This document shows, piece by piece, positions 12,501 to 27,500 of a stretch of 64,000 nt of DNA. Made by a program: the position numbers and the translations under genes. The DNA comes from Bryopsis sp. KO-2023 (taxonomy: Eukaryota; Chlorophyta; Ulvophyceae; Bryopsidales; Bryopsidaceae), in assembly GCA_030272585.1 (NCBI GenBank), contig BSYQ01000010.1, positions 1,426,001-1,490,000 on the forward strand. The letters run 5' to 3'. Position 1 is the first letter of the stretch. Every line of letters begins with the position of its first letter. Under the pieces are notes generated by a model. The model did no database searches. It was given only the letters and a program-made list of their open reading frames with translations, and was not told where the DNA came from.

Positions 12501-15500
12501 TTCTTCGAATGGAGCGCATGGGCTTCTCCTTGATATCAGCTGACCTGGGGACCTTGGCGTTGGAAGGCATCCTTAAGCTTCGAAAATCCACTCTGGATAC
12601 CAGAACATCCTTATTTGCAAGCATTCCTTTCATCTGGGAGAAGTTTATGGTTAGATCTGAGAATTCATCCAGGAAGCTCTTTTCAGAGTTTGCTCAGATT
12701 TCTGTGCCAGTTGAAAAATCGAAGGCACCCCAGGAAGGAAACATCAAAACATCATATTTCGATAAGAATTCCATTTTGGCTGAGGTTCAAGATGCCGTCA
12801 AGGACCTGCTGGGGCCAAACGTGCGAGTCGACGAGCCTCTTATGGCTGCCGGCCTCGATTCGCTTGGATCCGTGGAGCTGCAAAACTCTCTTGAAAAACG
12901 ACTGGGATTATTGCTCCCAAGCACCTTGGTGTTTGATTACCCTTCTGTGTCGGCCATAGCGTCTTTCATCGCTCTGAAACTCGAGCCGGAAACGAGTCTT
13001 GCGAGGAACGAAGCACCAGAGCACTCCAACCAAGAAGAAGTTGAGTTAGGGGCGGTTGGATTGTCTTCAATTGTCGCACGAACGCCAAAGAGTGCTCTGA
13101 AATCTCTGGGTGGATTGGATGGATCCTACCGAGTACCATCCTCTCGGTGGGATAGCAGGGAGCAGGAAACTTATTCGGGTCTCTTCCCAGTACAATTTGG
13201 TGGCTTCATGGAAGATGTCGACGTCTTCGACACAGGAGCGTTTGGGATTTCTGGCAGAGAAGCCGTGATGATTGATCCTCAGCAAAGGCTTCTCCTCGAA
13301 AGTTTGGCTGAAGCGTTACTCGATTCTGAGTCGACAATCAACAACAACACGGGAGTGTTTGTTGGAGTTTCATCTATGGATTATAACAAATTGAACCTAA
13401 AGTACTCAAAGGTCGTCAATGCCTACACCACCACAGGCGCCAGCTTGTCTGTGAGTTCTGGAAGGTTGTCGTACACCTTTGGTTTTAAAGGACCTGCAGT
13501 CACGATAGACACCGCATGTTCCTCCTCCCTTGTGAGTTTGCACTCCGCAATGAACAGCTTGAGTATGGGGCAGTGTGAAAGTGCAGTCAACTGTGGAGTT
13601 AATCTGACGCTCACTCCAGACACCCCCGCAGCGTTTCAAAGGGCAGGAATGCTTTCACAAGACGGCAGGTGCAAAACTCTGGATGTAGATGCTGATGGAT
13701 ATGTTCGAGGAGAAGCCTGTGGTGTGCTGGTCCTGGGGAGTTTGAATGAGAATGACCGAACAGTGGCGATCGTAAAAGGAACGTCAGTTAATCAAGACGG
13801 TAGATCGAGCTCTTTGACGGCCCCCAATGGCCCATCGCAGCAAACTGTGATCAGGAATGCTCTGGCAGCATCCTCATTGGGACCAGGGGATGTATCACAA
13901 TTACAATTGCATGGTACTGGAACGCCACTGGGGGATCCAATAGAGGTTGGTGCTTCAGTTGCAGTTTTCGAAGGACGCAATCACCCGTTGAGTTTCATGG
14001 GAAGCAAGTCTTGGGTAGGACACTCGGAGCCAGCTTCTGGAATGGTTGGTGTCGCTCATACTCAAGCTTCAATGGCAAGCTGTGCAACACTCCCGATTCT
14101 CCATTTGAGGAGCATCAACAGCCATGTGAAGAGTACCCTGGATATGTCCCAAGATTCTCTGTGTAGTTGGTATGCACCACGCCAGATGGGGGGAAGACCT
14201 CAGGCAAATGAAAGTTCTCTGACCACAGGAATTTCAAGTTTCGCATTTCAGGGTACGAATGCCCATGCCATTGTGGAATCGGGACTAGCCTATGGAGTAT
14301 TGGGAGCGACCTCAGAGAAACCCATTGAATGGGAAAAACAGAGCTATTGGGTGACTCCCAAATTCACCTCCCTCATTGGGTTTGGGCTGCCAGCAACATC
14401 CTCATGCATATTTGAGGCAAATTTAGTGTCAGGAAATGTTGGAGATCTGCTTCATCAAATCCAGATCCATATGGTTGAGTCCCTCTTCGTTCTTCCACTG
14501 TCGGCGCTCCTGCACTTCGTGAAGAGCTCCATATTGTATCTCAACACAGCCAGACCCCCCAGCGTTGGACTTGATTCAGTCTCCCTGACAAATACGTTGT
14601 CTTGGAAAACCATTGAAGAACTATCGACCACGTCTGTACAATGTAGAGTAGATATGTTGATGGGCAAAGTTCAAGTGCTTGCTGCTGGACACACCGATAG
14701 AAGGGTGGAAAGGTTCATATTTGAAGGAGACATTGGCAGCATCAAGCCGTTGGAGGACACGAACTGGCAAGGTTCTATCTCACAATGGTATCCAGGCGTG
14801 GTTCCATCCGGCCACGAGCCGCGCAGCGTTTTCGGAAGTGAAGTCCGCTCAACAGAAAGCTGTCTGATGTCGGAGATCGCGGCCACTGAGGGATGCATAC
14901 AAATAGCAGCACTCCATGAATCGGGTCCATCCACTGCGAAGTACATAGGCACTTGCAACCTTACTGACACCTCAAGCAGGACCCATTCGTCAACTGTTGT
15001 GAGCCTCCAACATCAATCAGTGCAGTCCCAGGGTTGCGATATCAGAGAAATCACTTTCGATCCACTGACTGAACTGTCTCTCAATCAACAAGAAGCTCCC
15101 AGCGAGTCGAAGGGACAAAACTTGGATATGGTGTATCGGGTCGAGCACCAGATTTTCGCTGTGGAATATGAGGAGGAAAGATTCCCAAGAGACGAAGATT
15201 TGAGAATTCGTCAAGATGTGAGAAAAGAACAAGACATGGCACGCGTGGCCATACACAGTCTCTCAATATTGCGTGAGGCAGCTTCGATCGGAGCTGTAAA
15301 CTCCCTGTCCACTACGTACTGTGCCCAAAATGCTTCCAACGGGGGTATCGTTCCTTTCGCTTCTGCGAAAGGTAACTTCGGGCTGTCCGGAATGCTAAGG
15401 AGCGCAACACACGAGGAAAAAGATATGTCGATTTTGCTCGGCACTCATACCTCGATGAACAAAGATCCTTTTATCGAATGGAACGTGGGACGTACGAGGT

Positions 15501-18500
15501 ATGCTGCGGAGGTTGAAGGAAGGTTTGGGGCACATTCGACTTGTGGAACTGTAGCCAAACCTGTACTGAAGCAGTTTGCTCAGAGCCCACCCAGACACCT
15601 ACCTATGACGGACACAAATGGGGTTTATGTTATTACCGGGGGGTCTGGAATGGTGGCGGGTCAACTGGCTCGGTGGTTGCGATCTTGCGACGTCCGTCAT
15701 ATCCATTTGATCAGCCGGAGCGGACAATTGCCTCCAGGCTTGGAAGTGAACGCTTCAACTGTGGATTCTGCATATAGTGCCATAACTGCTTCTAAATGTG
15801 ATACATCCTTCCACGAAGACATAGCCCATTACATCGGCAACTCCCCACTGCAAATGAACAGCAGGCTGCTTGGAATTTTCCATGCTGGTGGTGTCCTGTC
15901 AGACGGATTGGTGAGAAATCAGAACCCTTCTAATATGAGGAAGGTCTGGGCACCAAAAATTGCTAAGGACACAGCTTGGGGTTTGATTACGACCGCACAG
16001 CCCCAGGTACAAGAAGTTCTGTTTTCGTCCGCCGCTTCATTGCTGGGTTCACCTGGGCAAACAAATTATTCGGCATGCAATGCATCTTTGGATCAGCTTG
16101 CGATATCCAGACAAATGGCAGGGCTCTGCTCTTTGAGCGTACAATTCGGTGCCTGGGCTGGGGCAGGCATGGCGTTGACATCTCGCTCGACGAGCGTTCG
16201 TATTAAGAAACTTGGGATGGGTATGCTGAAAGCTAACGAAGCTATAACTGGACTGGAAAACAGCATAAGACTCAGCAGAGCCTTAGCTGAACCGCTTATT
16301 GCCCTCGTGCCTTTCGAGTGGGACAAGTTTTCGAAACCAGCGCCTTCCGTGCAAGGCCTGTTGGAGAATATTCTTGGTGGGCATGACGAATCCCCCAACA
16401 ATAGGCAAAAGAAAACTGGCCAAGATCAATTGGAGTCCCCCGCGTTCGATAGAGGTGGAATCTTCAATACGATAATGAAGGTTGTGGAGGGTATTGTTGG
16501 GTACAAAGTTGGAGACAATGAGCCCCTGATGGCAGCTGGAATCGACTCTCTTGGGTCTGTGGAGCTCAAAAACGCCCTTGAAGGTGTCTTCAAGATGCAA
16601 CTGTCCAGCACCCTTGTGTTCGACTATCCATCTGTGAACGCTTTAACAGATTATCTGGATGAGCAATTGCTTGGGACGCCACAGGATATAGACGCCAACA
16701 CGTTTTCTCCAAAGCAAGCGCTGCAGACTCAAACAGTAGTTGTGGACGACGTGGTGTGCAAATCACCTCTGGGTGCTCTGAGTCATACCAAAGAATCCGA
16801 TGCTGTAAACGTAGTACCCTACGATCGTTGGGACGTCGATACCCATCCAAATTCAGTGTTAGAGGCACGATTTATTGCGGCACTTGAAAACGTCGCCTCT
16901 TTTGACCCTCAGTTATTTGGAATTTCTGATTCCGAAGCGTCCCTTATGGATCCCCAGCAGAGACTTCTTCTGGAGTCTGTCGGTGAGGCAATTTTGGTTT
17001 CAACTGGGTGCAATGGTGGCAAGGAGGGTGTGTATGTGGGATTGTCATCATCTGACTATGGCTCTCTCGTCCAATCGACCACAGCACCTGGAGCATTTCA
17101 TGCGACATCGAACGCCGTTAGTGTGTGTTCGGGACGCTTGGCTTACACCTTTGGAATGAAAGGCCCTTGTATGAGCATAGATACAGCGTGTTCCGCGTCT
17201 CTTGTTGGCATTCATTTGGCAAGGCAAGCCATCTGTGGACTGGAAATCGAGAGAGCGTTTACCTCTGGAATCCACATTCAGTGCACACGGACCTCCACCA
17301 GCTATGTTTGGAAGGCAGAAATGCTCTCAACCAGCGGAAGGTGCAAGGCATTCGACGACCAAGCTGATGGTTACGTGAGGGGCGAGGGGTGCATAACCGT
17401 GTCTTTGCGGGGTTACAGTCACCAAAATAATACTCCACAAGCACAGGGTATAGCAATAATACTGAGGGGGTCGGAAATCAACCAGGACGGCCGTTCGAGC
17501 TCCTTGACTGCACCGAATGGTCCCTCTCAGCAAGACGTGATCATGGGAGCTTTGCAAGCAGGTGGGATGGAGCCAGAAGAGATGCATGCGCTATCACTTC
17601 ATGGAACAGGAACGGCTCTTGGCGATCCAATCGAAATAGGTGCAATAGCCAGAGTGATTGGACGAAGTAGGAAGGCTGAGCGGTCTGCACCCGTTTCGCT
17701 AATGGCTTCTAAGTCCTGGGTCGGTCATTTGGAACCTGGGGCGGGCATGGCAGGATTTGTGCACGGGGAACGTTCTTCGAAATCTATGTGCACGATGGCA
17801 ATTCAGCACCTAAGGAAACTTAATCCACATGTGGCAAACACTCTGGATATGATGTCGCAAGGTGGCCGACTCCAGTTTAGCAGGACGTGGGGTCCTCAGC
17901 CCAATACTGCGCGAACAATAGGCACATCGTCCTTTGCATATATGGGGACAAATGCCCATGTCGTCACAGATACGATACAGCTGAATTCGTTCCATGATTC
18001 GGATGCTAGACCAGCACCATCTTGGGAGAGGTCGGAGTTTTGGGCTGCGGTGTTACCGCTCAGTAGACTTGCATCATCTTTCTTCCTATTTGAGGAAAGA
18101 GTAAACATTGTTGTGGATCTGCGGAGTCAGGGAACGTCAAACATTCACGATCACCAGGTCATGGGTCGAGTCCTCTTCCCTGGAGCAGGATATATAGAGC
18201 TTGCTGTGGCGGCGACACAAACACTTTGCAAGTCTGCTAAACGGAAAGAAACCTTTTTGGTGAATATGGCGATTTCCAGTCCGCTTGAGCTGCCCCGAGA
18301 ACCAGATCGTGAAGCTTCTCCAGTCCTCCTATGCGAAATCAACGTTGCAACTGGTGCACTCGAAGTTTCGTCATCTTCAAACGGGCAACGGACTCTCCAC
18401 ACCCGCTGCTTTATCGGGGAAAATGATCCAGGGCGTGCCAGCGTTGATTCCAATATATCCACCGTGGGAAGAAAATCCATCTTGGCTCCTCACCTCGGAA

Positions 18501-21500
18501 TGAATCAGGGGCTTGAAAAATCTGCTTGTGCAACTGTCACGACAGATCCATCTTCAGCAGATGGTTGGGGTCTATCCCCAGGATTTTTTGACAGCTCTTT
18601 ACAAGTGGGGCAAGTCTTTATTCTTGGTTCATCGGAGGACCTCTATGTCCCTCACACAGTGCAATGCATCCGCGCTCCCACGACACAGAAGAACTCGCTG
18701 GGATGGACGGTTGCGGTGCCACAATCCGAGAGCGAAACTTCGAAAGAAAGCAACTACAACATCTTTGAAGCTAACGGCAACACTCTTTGCACTATTGATG
18801 GAATGATAGCGAGTCGGATTTCAGCTGCACGACCAGGAGAGCAGGTGCAAAAGCAAGAGAGGGACTGCCTGTACTCCAAGTCGTGGCAAGTGTTCGAGCC
18901 ACAAGATGCTATCGAGGATGAGGCGGCCACAGCTATAAAACTGGCTTGTGTAGATCCAGTACATCAGTGCACAGTCGCAATGGCGGCTATTGCAAGCTGC
19001 GTAGGTCGTGAATCCGGAGTCGACCTCATGACGTATGCGAATAGAAGCAGTTCACTGTTAAGAAAGCCCTCGAGTTCGAACTCAGTTGCATTAGAAGGAT
19101 TGCTGCGAACGATCGCCCAGGAGGGACTTGGAACGAAATGGACAACAAAAAATTGCCATCCATTCAGTGGAGCAGCTTTCTCTTCCCAATCTTTGCTCAG
19201 AGTCAATCAAAGTTCAATTGCAAACGATGCCTTTGGTGAACAATCATCGAGTGACAGAACATCCTCTGTTCCAAGACTTCTCCCTGCTGCAACTCAGCAG
19301 ATTTCCCCACCACTTCATTTAGTCCCTAAGCCTCGAGGGTCACTGGATTCCCTTTTCCCTGAGCGCCTGTCTTGTGAACGAGTCCCTACTGGGCACCTCC
19401 TCGTTGAAATCAAGAGTGTTGGAGTGAACTTTAGGGATGTTCTGAATGTCCTAGGCATGTATCCAGGAGATCCTGGCCCACCAGGTGGAGATTTTTCGGG
19501 AGTCGTGGTCGCCGGGGATGGAACTAGTACAGGGAAAGTCCCAAGCCCAGGGGAATCTGTTTTCGGATTAGCATCTGGTAGCATGGGGACTCACGTCGTT
19601 GCGAACGGGAGGACTGTGGTTAGAAAGCCTGCCAATGTTACTTTCGAGGAGGCGGCCACAACGCCGACAGTGTTTGTTACAGCCAATATTGCCCTGCAAC
19701 AGCTGGCAGGAATGAAAGCTTCAGATCGAGTGCTGGTTCACGCTGCTGCGGGAGGTGTTGGTTTAGCTGCACATCAAGTCGTCAGAAATATGAATGCGAC
19801 CGTCGTTGCTACAGCAGGAAGCAGCTACAAGCGGTTCTTCTTAAGAAACGGTGGAGTTGGTCAGGTGGCATCATCTCGAGATTTGACATTCGTAGAAGAC
19901 GTCGCAATATCTGGTGGTGCAAATATTGTTCTGAACTCCCTGACCTCTCCTGGTTTCGTGGATGGATCTTTGTCCGTCCTTCTTGAGGGAGGGAGGTTTA
20001 TTGAAATATCGAAGAGGGGAATCTGGAATCCATTGGCCGTGCGCACTGCTCGCCCTGACGTCGACTACAGTTTCCTCGCTGTGGACTTCATGAGCGAAGT
20101 TGCACTGAACAAGAGCTTGGGAGAACTGTCGCTCGGTCTAGCGAAAGGAAATCTAACTCCCCTCAGGAACACCGTCCATGATTTGGGATGCGTTAGAGCT
20201 GCGCTGCGACAGATGTCGCAGGCCAGGCACATCGGGAAAGTAGTGCTGTCGAACAGTGCGACGACGCCGCCGTCCGTGTTGAACTTGAGAACAGTCTTAA
20301 TCACGGGAGGAAGCGGGGCGTTGGGATCAGCTCTTGCACGGTTCCTGGCAGAGAAGCAGGTCCGGAATATCTATGTTCTTAGCAGGAGTGGCCATGCATA
20401 CGCGGGTCTGAAAAAGAGCGTGGACAAGGGCTCACCAGGAAGGGGGTCGATCGTGTCTGTTATGAAGTGCGACATTTCGAGTGAAGAAGAATTCAGAGCC
20501 CTTTCTAATGTGATTCAAGAACCGATTGAGTCCATCTTCCATGCTGGAGGAGTACTCGCCGATGCTTTGGCCATCAACCAAACTCCCCACAAGATTAGAT
20601 CAGTGTTTGCGCCAAAGGTGGGAGGCCTTTCTGGGCTTCAGAAATTCTTGCACCTCTCCCCTACGGTCCAGTGCGTTATGTTTTCATCTGTGGCGTCCCT
20701 TCTGGGATCTGTGGGACAATCGAATTACAGCAGCGCAAACGCTGTGTTGGACGCAGCTGCGGAGTGGATACACGCAACGGGAGTGCCTGCTGTAAGTGTT
20801 CAGTTCGGACCTTGGGTAGAAAGTGGAATGGCAGTCGAAACTGCCAAAAAGAACGATGCGATTGGAGTTGGGACGCTCACACCAGATCTTGGAATTGCTG
20901 CACTTGCTGGAGCACTCAATGCTTGTAGTTCTGGGCTCTCCGTCGTGAATCCGGTCGTGGCAGCCAGTCCATTCGACTGGGGAAAATTCTTTGACAGAGT
21001 TCAAAACCCCTCCGAGCTCCTGTCTGAATTCGCGCCGTCAAAGAAAGACGTATTGCCGAACATGCAAAGACATGATGCTCCTTCCAACCACTTGAGCGAG
21101 CTGGGGACAGAAGAACGGAAAAATTACTTGTTGGCCAAAGTGGAGGAAGCAGTGCACGGTGTGTTGGGAGACACGGTGCATCACAACGAGCCACTCATGT
21201 CTGCTGGCTTGGACTCCTTGGGTGGGGTTGAGCTCAGAAATTCTCTTGCACAAACACTCGAGATGGATCTCCCAACTACCATGGTGTTTGACTACCCCAC
21301 CATCGACGCCATGGTTGAATATATCAGCCAGGAGCTTCAACCAGTAGAGTCCTCAAAACATGATTTGCTGGAGTCGACCCAAATATTACCAAGAACCATG
21401 CCAGAGTCCAGGATTCTTGCAGTTAGCGCTGTTGGACAAAGGTCACCTATGAATGCAATCGTATCAGAGGAGATGATGGATGCTGTGGGAACTATCCCGG

Positions 21501-24500
21501 TTGCGAGATGGGATAAAGATCTCCGTTTGACGGAGGATTTGCCAGCGAGGTTTGGTAGTTTCTTGCCAAGTCCCTACGACTTCGACTGCTCTGCGTTTGG
21601 TGTGTCAAGAACTGAAGCAATCATGATGGACCCACAGCAGCGTCTCATTCTTGAATGCATTTTCGAAGTCATTAAAGAAGCCGAAAGTACTGGAGCTCTC
21701 AGAAACCTTGAAAGTGTGGGTGTTTTTGCGGGGGTTTCAACACCAGACTACTCGGATTTGAAGAAAACGCACACACCAATTGGGGTCTATAGTGCAACAG
21801 GTATAGTTCCCCAGTAGAAGGCTAACATATTTTTGCACACCGATCCGTTCGTTATTTGCCCTCATTCACATTCGTATTGCAAAACTGACGACTGTGTTTT
21901 GTTTTAGCATAACAACGCTTGTGTTTTGATACAGGGTCTGCATTGAGCGTCGCTGCGGGTCGAATTTCGTATTTATTTGGAATGAAGGGACCTGCAGTCA
22001 GTATCGATACCGCATGTTCTGCATCTCTGGTTGGGTTGCATATGGCGAGACTGGAAATGCTGCAAAACGGGTGGCTCACCAGCATTCCATGCGGAGTGAA
22101 GATGATCCTCACCCCTGAAACGTCTGCAATGTTCAACACAGCCGGCATGCTCGCACAAGATGGACGGTGCAAAACACTTGACGCCTCCGCGGATGGATAT
22201 GTCAGGGGTGAAGGTATCGGAGCGATGGCCATGCACCTTGTGGATTCCTTCCCAGTGTGGGCTTCTGCTTTGGTCATTGGTTCAGCGGTCAACCAAGATG
22301 GACGCTCGAGTACTTTGACAGCTCCCAACGGACCTGCTCAACAGGAAGTTATCCGTCAGGCGGTTTACTCGGCCAACATCGAAGCGAGGCACGTGGACAG
22401 TGTTCAGATGCACGGAACTGGAACATCTCTTGGTGACCCCATAGAAATCGGCGCCGCCACTTCTGTACTCGTCCAAAAAGCTGGTGATAATAGAGCACCA
22501 GTGGCTTTTTCAGCAGCAAAGACGAGTGTTGGGCACACGGAGCCTGCAGCGGGAATCATGGGAATCTTGCAAGTAACGAATGTCATGACAAAGAAACTTG
22601 TTCCTAAGGTGCTTCACTTGAAATCAGTGAACCCTCATATGATGGGCACATTGAAAGGGATTGTCAAGGAGAAGGTTTTCTTACCCAAGGAAACTGGAGG
22701 AATGCCAACATCCCTCAGGATCATGTCTGCTTCTGGGTTTGCGTTTCAAGGGACGAATGCCCATGTCATACTGAAAGAATGCAACGACACAGAATACAGT
22801 CTCACTACCAGGAAATCACAATTCTCTGAAGAATTCCTGTCTGTTGTCCCACCATCATACGTGTTCGCGAACACCAGTATGGTCAAAAAATCATGCATCA
22901 ATATTGTGGCAAAGATGTCGAATGCTCCCAAGGCATGGCTTTTGGACCATGTGGTCAATGGCCGTGCAATTTTCCCTGGGGCGGGTTATCTGGAAATGTC
23001 GGTGGTGGCTGCTAGAACAATCTTGGGAAACACGAAGGAAAATGTTCTTCTTCAGTCTGGTGCTATATCAGCACCCCTGATTCTCGACCCAAGCAACTTG
23101 GATGCAGGGAATATCTTGTGTAAGGTCGACATCAGTGCTGGATATCTCGAAATCTCATCAGCAGCAGAGAGTAAGACCCACTTCATGTGTGTGGTTGGGG
23201 GAACGGAAACACAACCAGAGGCTTATCAGCCATCGATGGAGATCCACCACGCTAAGTGCAGAGAGCCTATGTCCACGTTCGACTTATATTCGGGACTGAA
23301 AAAGGTGGGCTTGGAGTACGGAGAAAGCTTCAGACGGCTGTCCAATATCAAGCACGATAACGAGTGCCATGCAGCCGCCACAATCCGTGTGACAAACTGC
23401 GACTGGGACGGATTCGCTCTGCACCCAGCTGTTCTTGACAACGGTCTACAGCTGGGTGGTGTGATAAACTCGAGCGATACTGGCTCGACGTATGTACCTG
23501 CTGGTTTTGATGCTTTCGTCGCTCGTGCTTGCTGTTCCACTTCTGTGTGTGCGAACGTGAGGAAATCGGAAAAAAGTCAGCCGCAATCAATGTTCCGAGA
23601 CATAAAGCTGCACAATGGACAGTCGTGTTTTGGAGAGTTGAGACACATGGAATCGAAGGCAATTGGACGGGGGCCAATCTCATCAGGACCAACACAAGTT
23701 GATCACATTGCATATCAAATTGACTGGCAAGCAAGCAAAATACCGCTGATGGAAGCTAAAATACAACAGCCCAATCTGGAACTAGAGCAAAGGGCTCGAT
23801 TGGGTATCCTCCAGACGATCCAAGAGCTTTCAAAGTCCAACCCACCAGGGTTGACACTGAAATCCTCAGTATCCAGGTCTTCCCTCCTTGTTCCCAACAG
23901 AACATCTGGGGAATCAGATGCCTGTGCCATGTCGGCCATACTGAGGTGTCTGTCCCAGGAATGCCCTGGAATTCCTCTCTCAATCGGATCGCAGGACCCA
24001 TGTTCCACGGGTTCTCATCCAAGCAGCCATCAGGTATCTCTTGGGGAAACAACCCAAGCCACCTTCGATGGATATGGGTCAGCGAAGGAAGGGAATGTTG
24101 AGTTTGAACCCCGACTCCACCCGACCCTGGTTTCTTCACCTTGTAAGCCTTATCAGCTCGTTCCTACTCCACGAGGGTCGCTTAACAATCTGGTCCCACA
24201 GCCCATCGAGGAATCTCCTCTGCCATCTTCACTCCTGGTGGCAGTAAGGGCTGTTGGAATCAATTTTAGAGATGTCTTGAATGTGTTGGGAATGTACCCT
24301 GGAGATCCTGGCCCCCCTGGTGGAGATTGTTCTGGAGTGGTGGTGCATGCAGGTATGAAAGGGGGTTTGGAGGCAGGACAAGCAGTGTTTGGATTGGCGT
24401 CTGGCAGTCTTGGGTCGCAAGTTCATGCGTCCCCACTTACAATGGTTCCAATGCCATCCTCAGTCTCGTTTGAAGAGGCAGCCTCGCTTCCAACAGTGTT

Positions 24501-27500
24501 TATTACTGTGGATACCGTTCTGAACGATGTGGGGGGTGTGAGAAAAGGGGATAAAGTGCTTTTGCACGCAGCAGCCGGAGGAGTTGGTCTTGCGGCGGCA
24601 CAGCTTGCACAATCACAAAAACTCGAAGTGTATGGCACAGCAGGATCTCCGCTAAAAAGGACGGTTTTGCGGTTGGGTGGCACTCATAACACCGGAAATT
24701 CTCGAGATTGTGGCTTTGTGGACGACGTCGTTCAGCAAGGCCCTGTTGATCTTGTTTTGAACACTCTGACTTCACCAGGGATGGTGGCTGCTTCGATGGC
24801 AGCCATACGATATGGGGGCTCCTTCGTTGAGATTTCTAAAAGGGACATTTGGAGTTTGGGAAGAGTCGCCACGGAGCGGGCTGACGTTCGATACTCGCTC
24901 GTCGCAGTAGATTTTATGTCAGAAATTGCTTTGAACAGATGCCTGCTACGACTCTCGTCCAATCTGGCGAAAGGAAACGTGCGACCACTGCCAACAATTT
25001 CTCACCAGCTTTCTTCTGTTGTTGGGGCCCTCCGTCAGATGTCCCAAGCAAGGCACGTTGGAAAGATCGTGGCGAGCAATGGTGTTAACAAATGTTTGGA
25101 GAAAGAGGATGTGGGGGCTATTGTCGTAACCGGCGGGCTCGGGATGCTTGGATCTCTCGTGACCGAGTGGTTGTCTGGACAATCCCACCATCAAATAATT
25201 TTAACGAGCCGCACAGGGAAGATAACGGCGTCGGGGGCAAAAATACTTCGAAGCTCGCAACCTTGTCATAGTTCAGCTATCACTATGGTCAAGTGCGATA
25301 TTTCAAGAGAGGAGGATGCAAGATACCTCACAGGGGGGTGCGATAACATCAGCGCAGTTTTCCACGCGGGGGGAGTCCTGGCCGATGCTACCTTAGCAAA
25401 TCAAAACCCAAGCAGCTTCAAAGAAGTTTTTGCTCCCAAGTTCGATGGACTCCAACAGATTATAAAAACCAGCACGACCCACCGGAGAAGCTCCACAGTC
25501 GTGTTCTCTTCCGTTGCTTCTCTCCTTGGTGCCGCTGGCCAAATGAATTACAGTGGTGCAAACGCAACGATGGATTCTATGTCTGAGGAAAAGAGGCGTT
25601 GTGGGCTGGGTTTCCTGTCGATTCAGTGGGGGGCTTGGGAAGGTGCTGGTATGGCTTCACAAGATTCTCAAACGAAGGCTAGGGTGGACAAAATGGGAAT
25701 GCGGCTGCTCTCACCTGCCCAAGGCCTAGCGTCTTTGGAAGGGTTGCTCACTTTGCAGTCTGTGCACCCCATGTCAAGTATCATCGCTGTGAACCCATTC
25801 AAGTGGGACACCTTTTTGAAGAGGCTGGATGCTATCCCGCCACTGCTAATGGAGTTCAAAACTGACGGAATGGTCGATAAGAAGATAGACGTTAGTGGGG
25901 CTGGGAAGTCGATCGTCACTAGCCCTGGATTGGCTGCAAACATGAGTCTGGAGGCCATCGAGGATATGGTCTCTGCTACTGTTCAAGCAGTTGTTGGAAG
26001 TGAACTCCAAAGGGATGCATCGCTCATGGAGAGCGGGCTGGATTCCCTCGGGTCAGTTGAGTTGAGAAATTCCTTGTCGAAGAAGTTTGGAATGGAGCTG
26101 CCAGATACAGTTACATTCGACTACCCATCCATTGCCGCGCTTGCGAGGTTCATTCAGTCGTCCATTGTACCGGTTCAAGAGCATCCACATGAAAGCCCTG
26201 TGTTGAAGAGGGTGCCTGATCTGAGAGGGGACTCTCTGGTTGGCTTAAGTGGAATCTCTACACGTCACTCCGGCTCTCAAGATTTGGAGAGCTTGAAGTC
26301 GGTGCTCTGGGGAGGACAGGAGCTTCATGAAAAGGGCCCTGTCGATCGTTGGGGTGACATAGCCTACTGCCCGGTTGGCCCAGGAGCCATGCCAGTTGCC
26401 TCCAATTTCGGAAGTTTTGTCCACACGACCCACGACTTTGATGCTTCCGCCTTTGGGTTAAGCTCCAAAGAAGCTTCCTTGATGGACCCCCAGCAGCGGA
26501 TACTTTTGGAAGAGACTGCTTCGGCAATATCTTCCAGCGGTCTTGTGAGTGCAAATCTTGTGGGGAGCACAACGGGCGTTTTTGTGGGTTGCATCTGGCT
26601 CGAATATGCTGATTTGCTGTGGAAACACGGCACCAACCGGAGTGCTCACTTGGTCACAGGGAACGGTTTGGCATTCATGTCTGGTAGAGTTTCGTATACG
26701 TTTGGATGGCACGGCCCGTGTGTTCCAACCAACACGGCTTGCTCGTCGTCCCTGGTTGCGTATCATTTGGGTTCGAGATGTATTCATGCTGGCGACTGTA
26801 ATTTAGCAGCAGTAGCTGGGGTCAATGCTATTTTGATCCCTGAAGGAGCAAGCAGCAGCGCCACAGCGGCGATGACACAAGTTCAAGCTTTGGCACCTGA
26901 TGGCAGATGTAAAGCTTTCGGGGCTGAGGGGGATGGCTACGGCAGAGGAGAGGGATACACTGTTGCGATACTCGAACAACTGTCTTCTGAAGATAAGCTC
27001 CCCGAACGAAACATTCTTGCCATCGTCGGGGGTTCTTCAGTCAATCAAGATGGTCGTTCGAGTGGATTGACTGCTCCTCACGGCCCATCCCAACAAGCGC
27101 TGGTCTGTGAAGCAATGCGAGATTCCAATATTGGGTTCCTGGGATATGTTGCGTCGCATGGTACGGGAACGCCTTTGGGAGACCCCATCGAGTCAGGGGC
27201 CCTTCGAAAAGCAATCGCTCGCGAAGAAGCGGAGGACTCTGTTTTTACTGTCGGAGCGATGAAGACTGCTTTAGGACACACAGAAGGCGATGCGGGGCTG
27301 GCTGGTTTGCTTGTCGCCGTGATTCAGTCCAAAGACCGATTCACGCATGCTTTGAGATATCGGAATATGAATCCCTATGTGTCCAACTCACTGCAAAACT
27401 GGAAGGTTGCCTCCCGAATTCCGATTCAGACTGGAGCGTCTACCAGTGAGTATGCTGGGACGAGCTCATTTGGAATGAGCGGCGTCAACTCTCATGCAAT

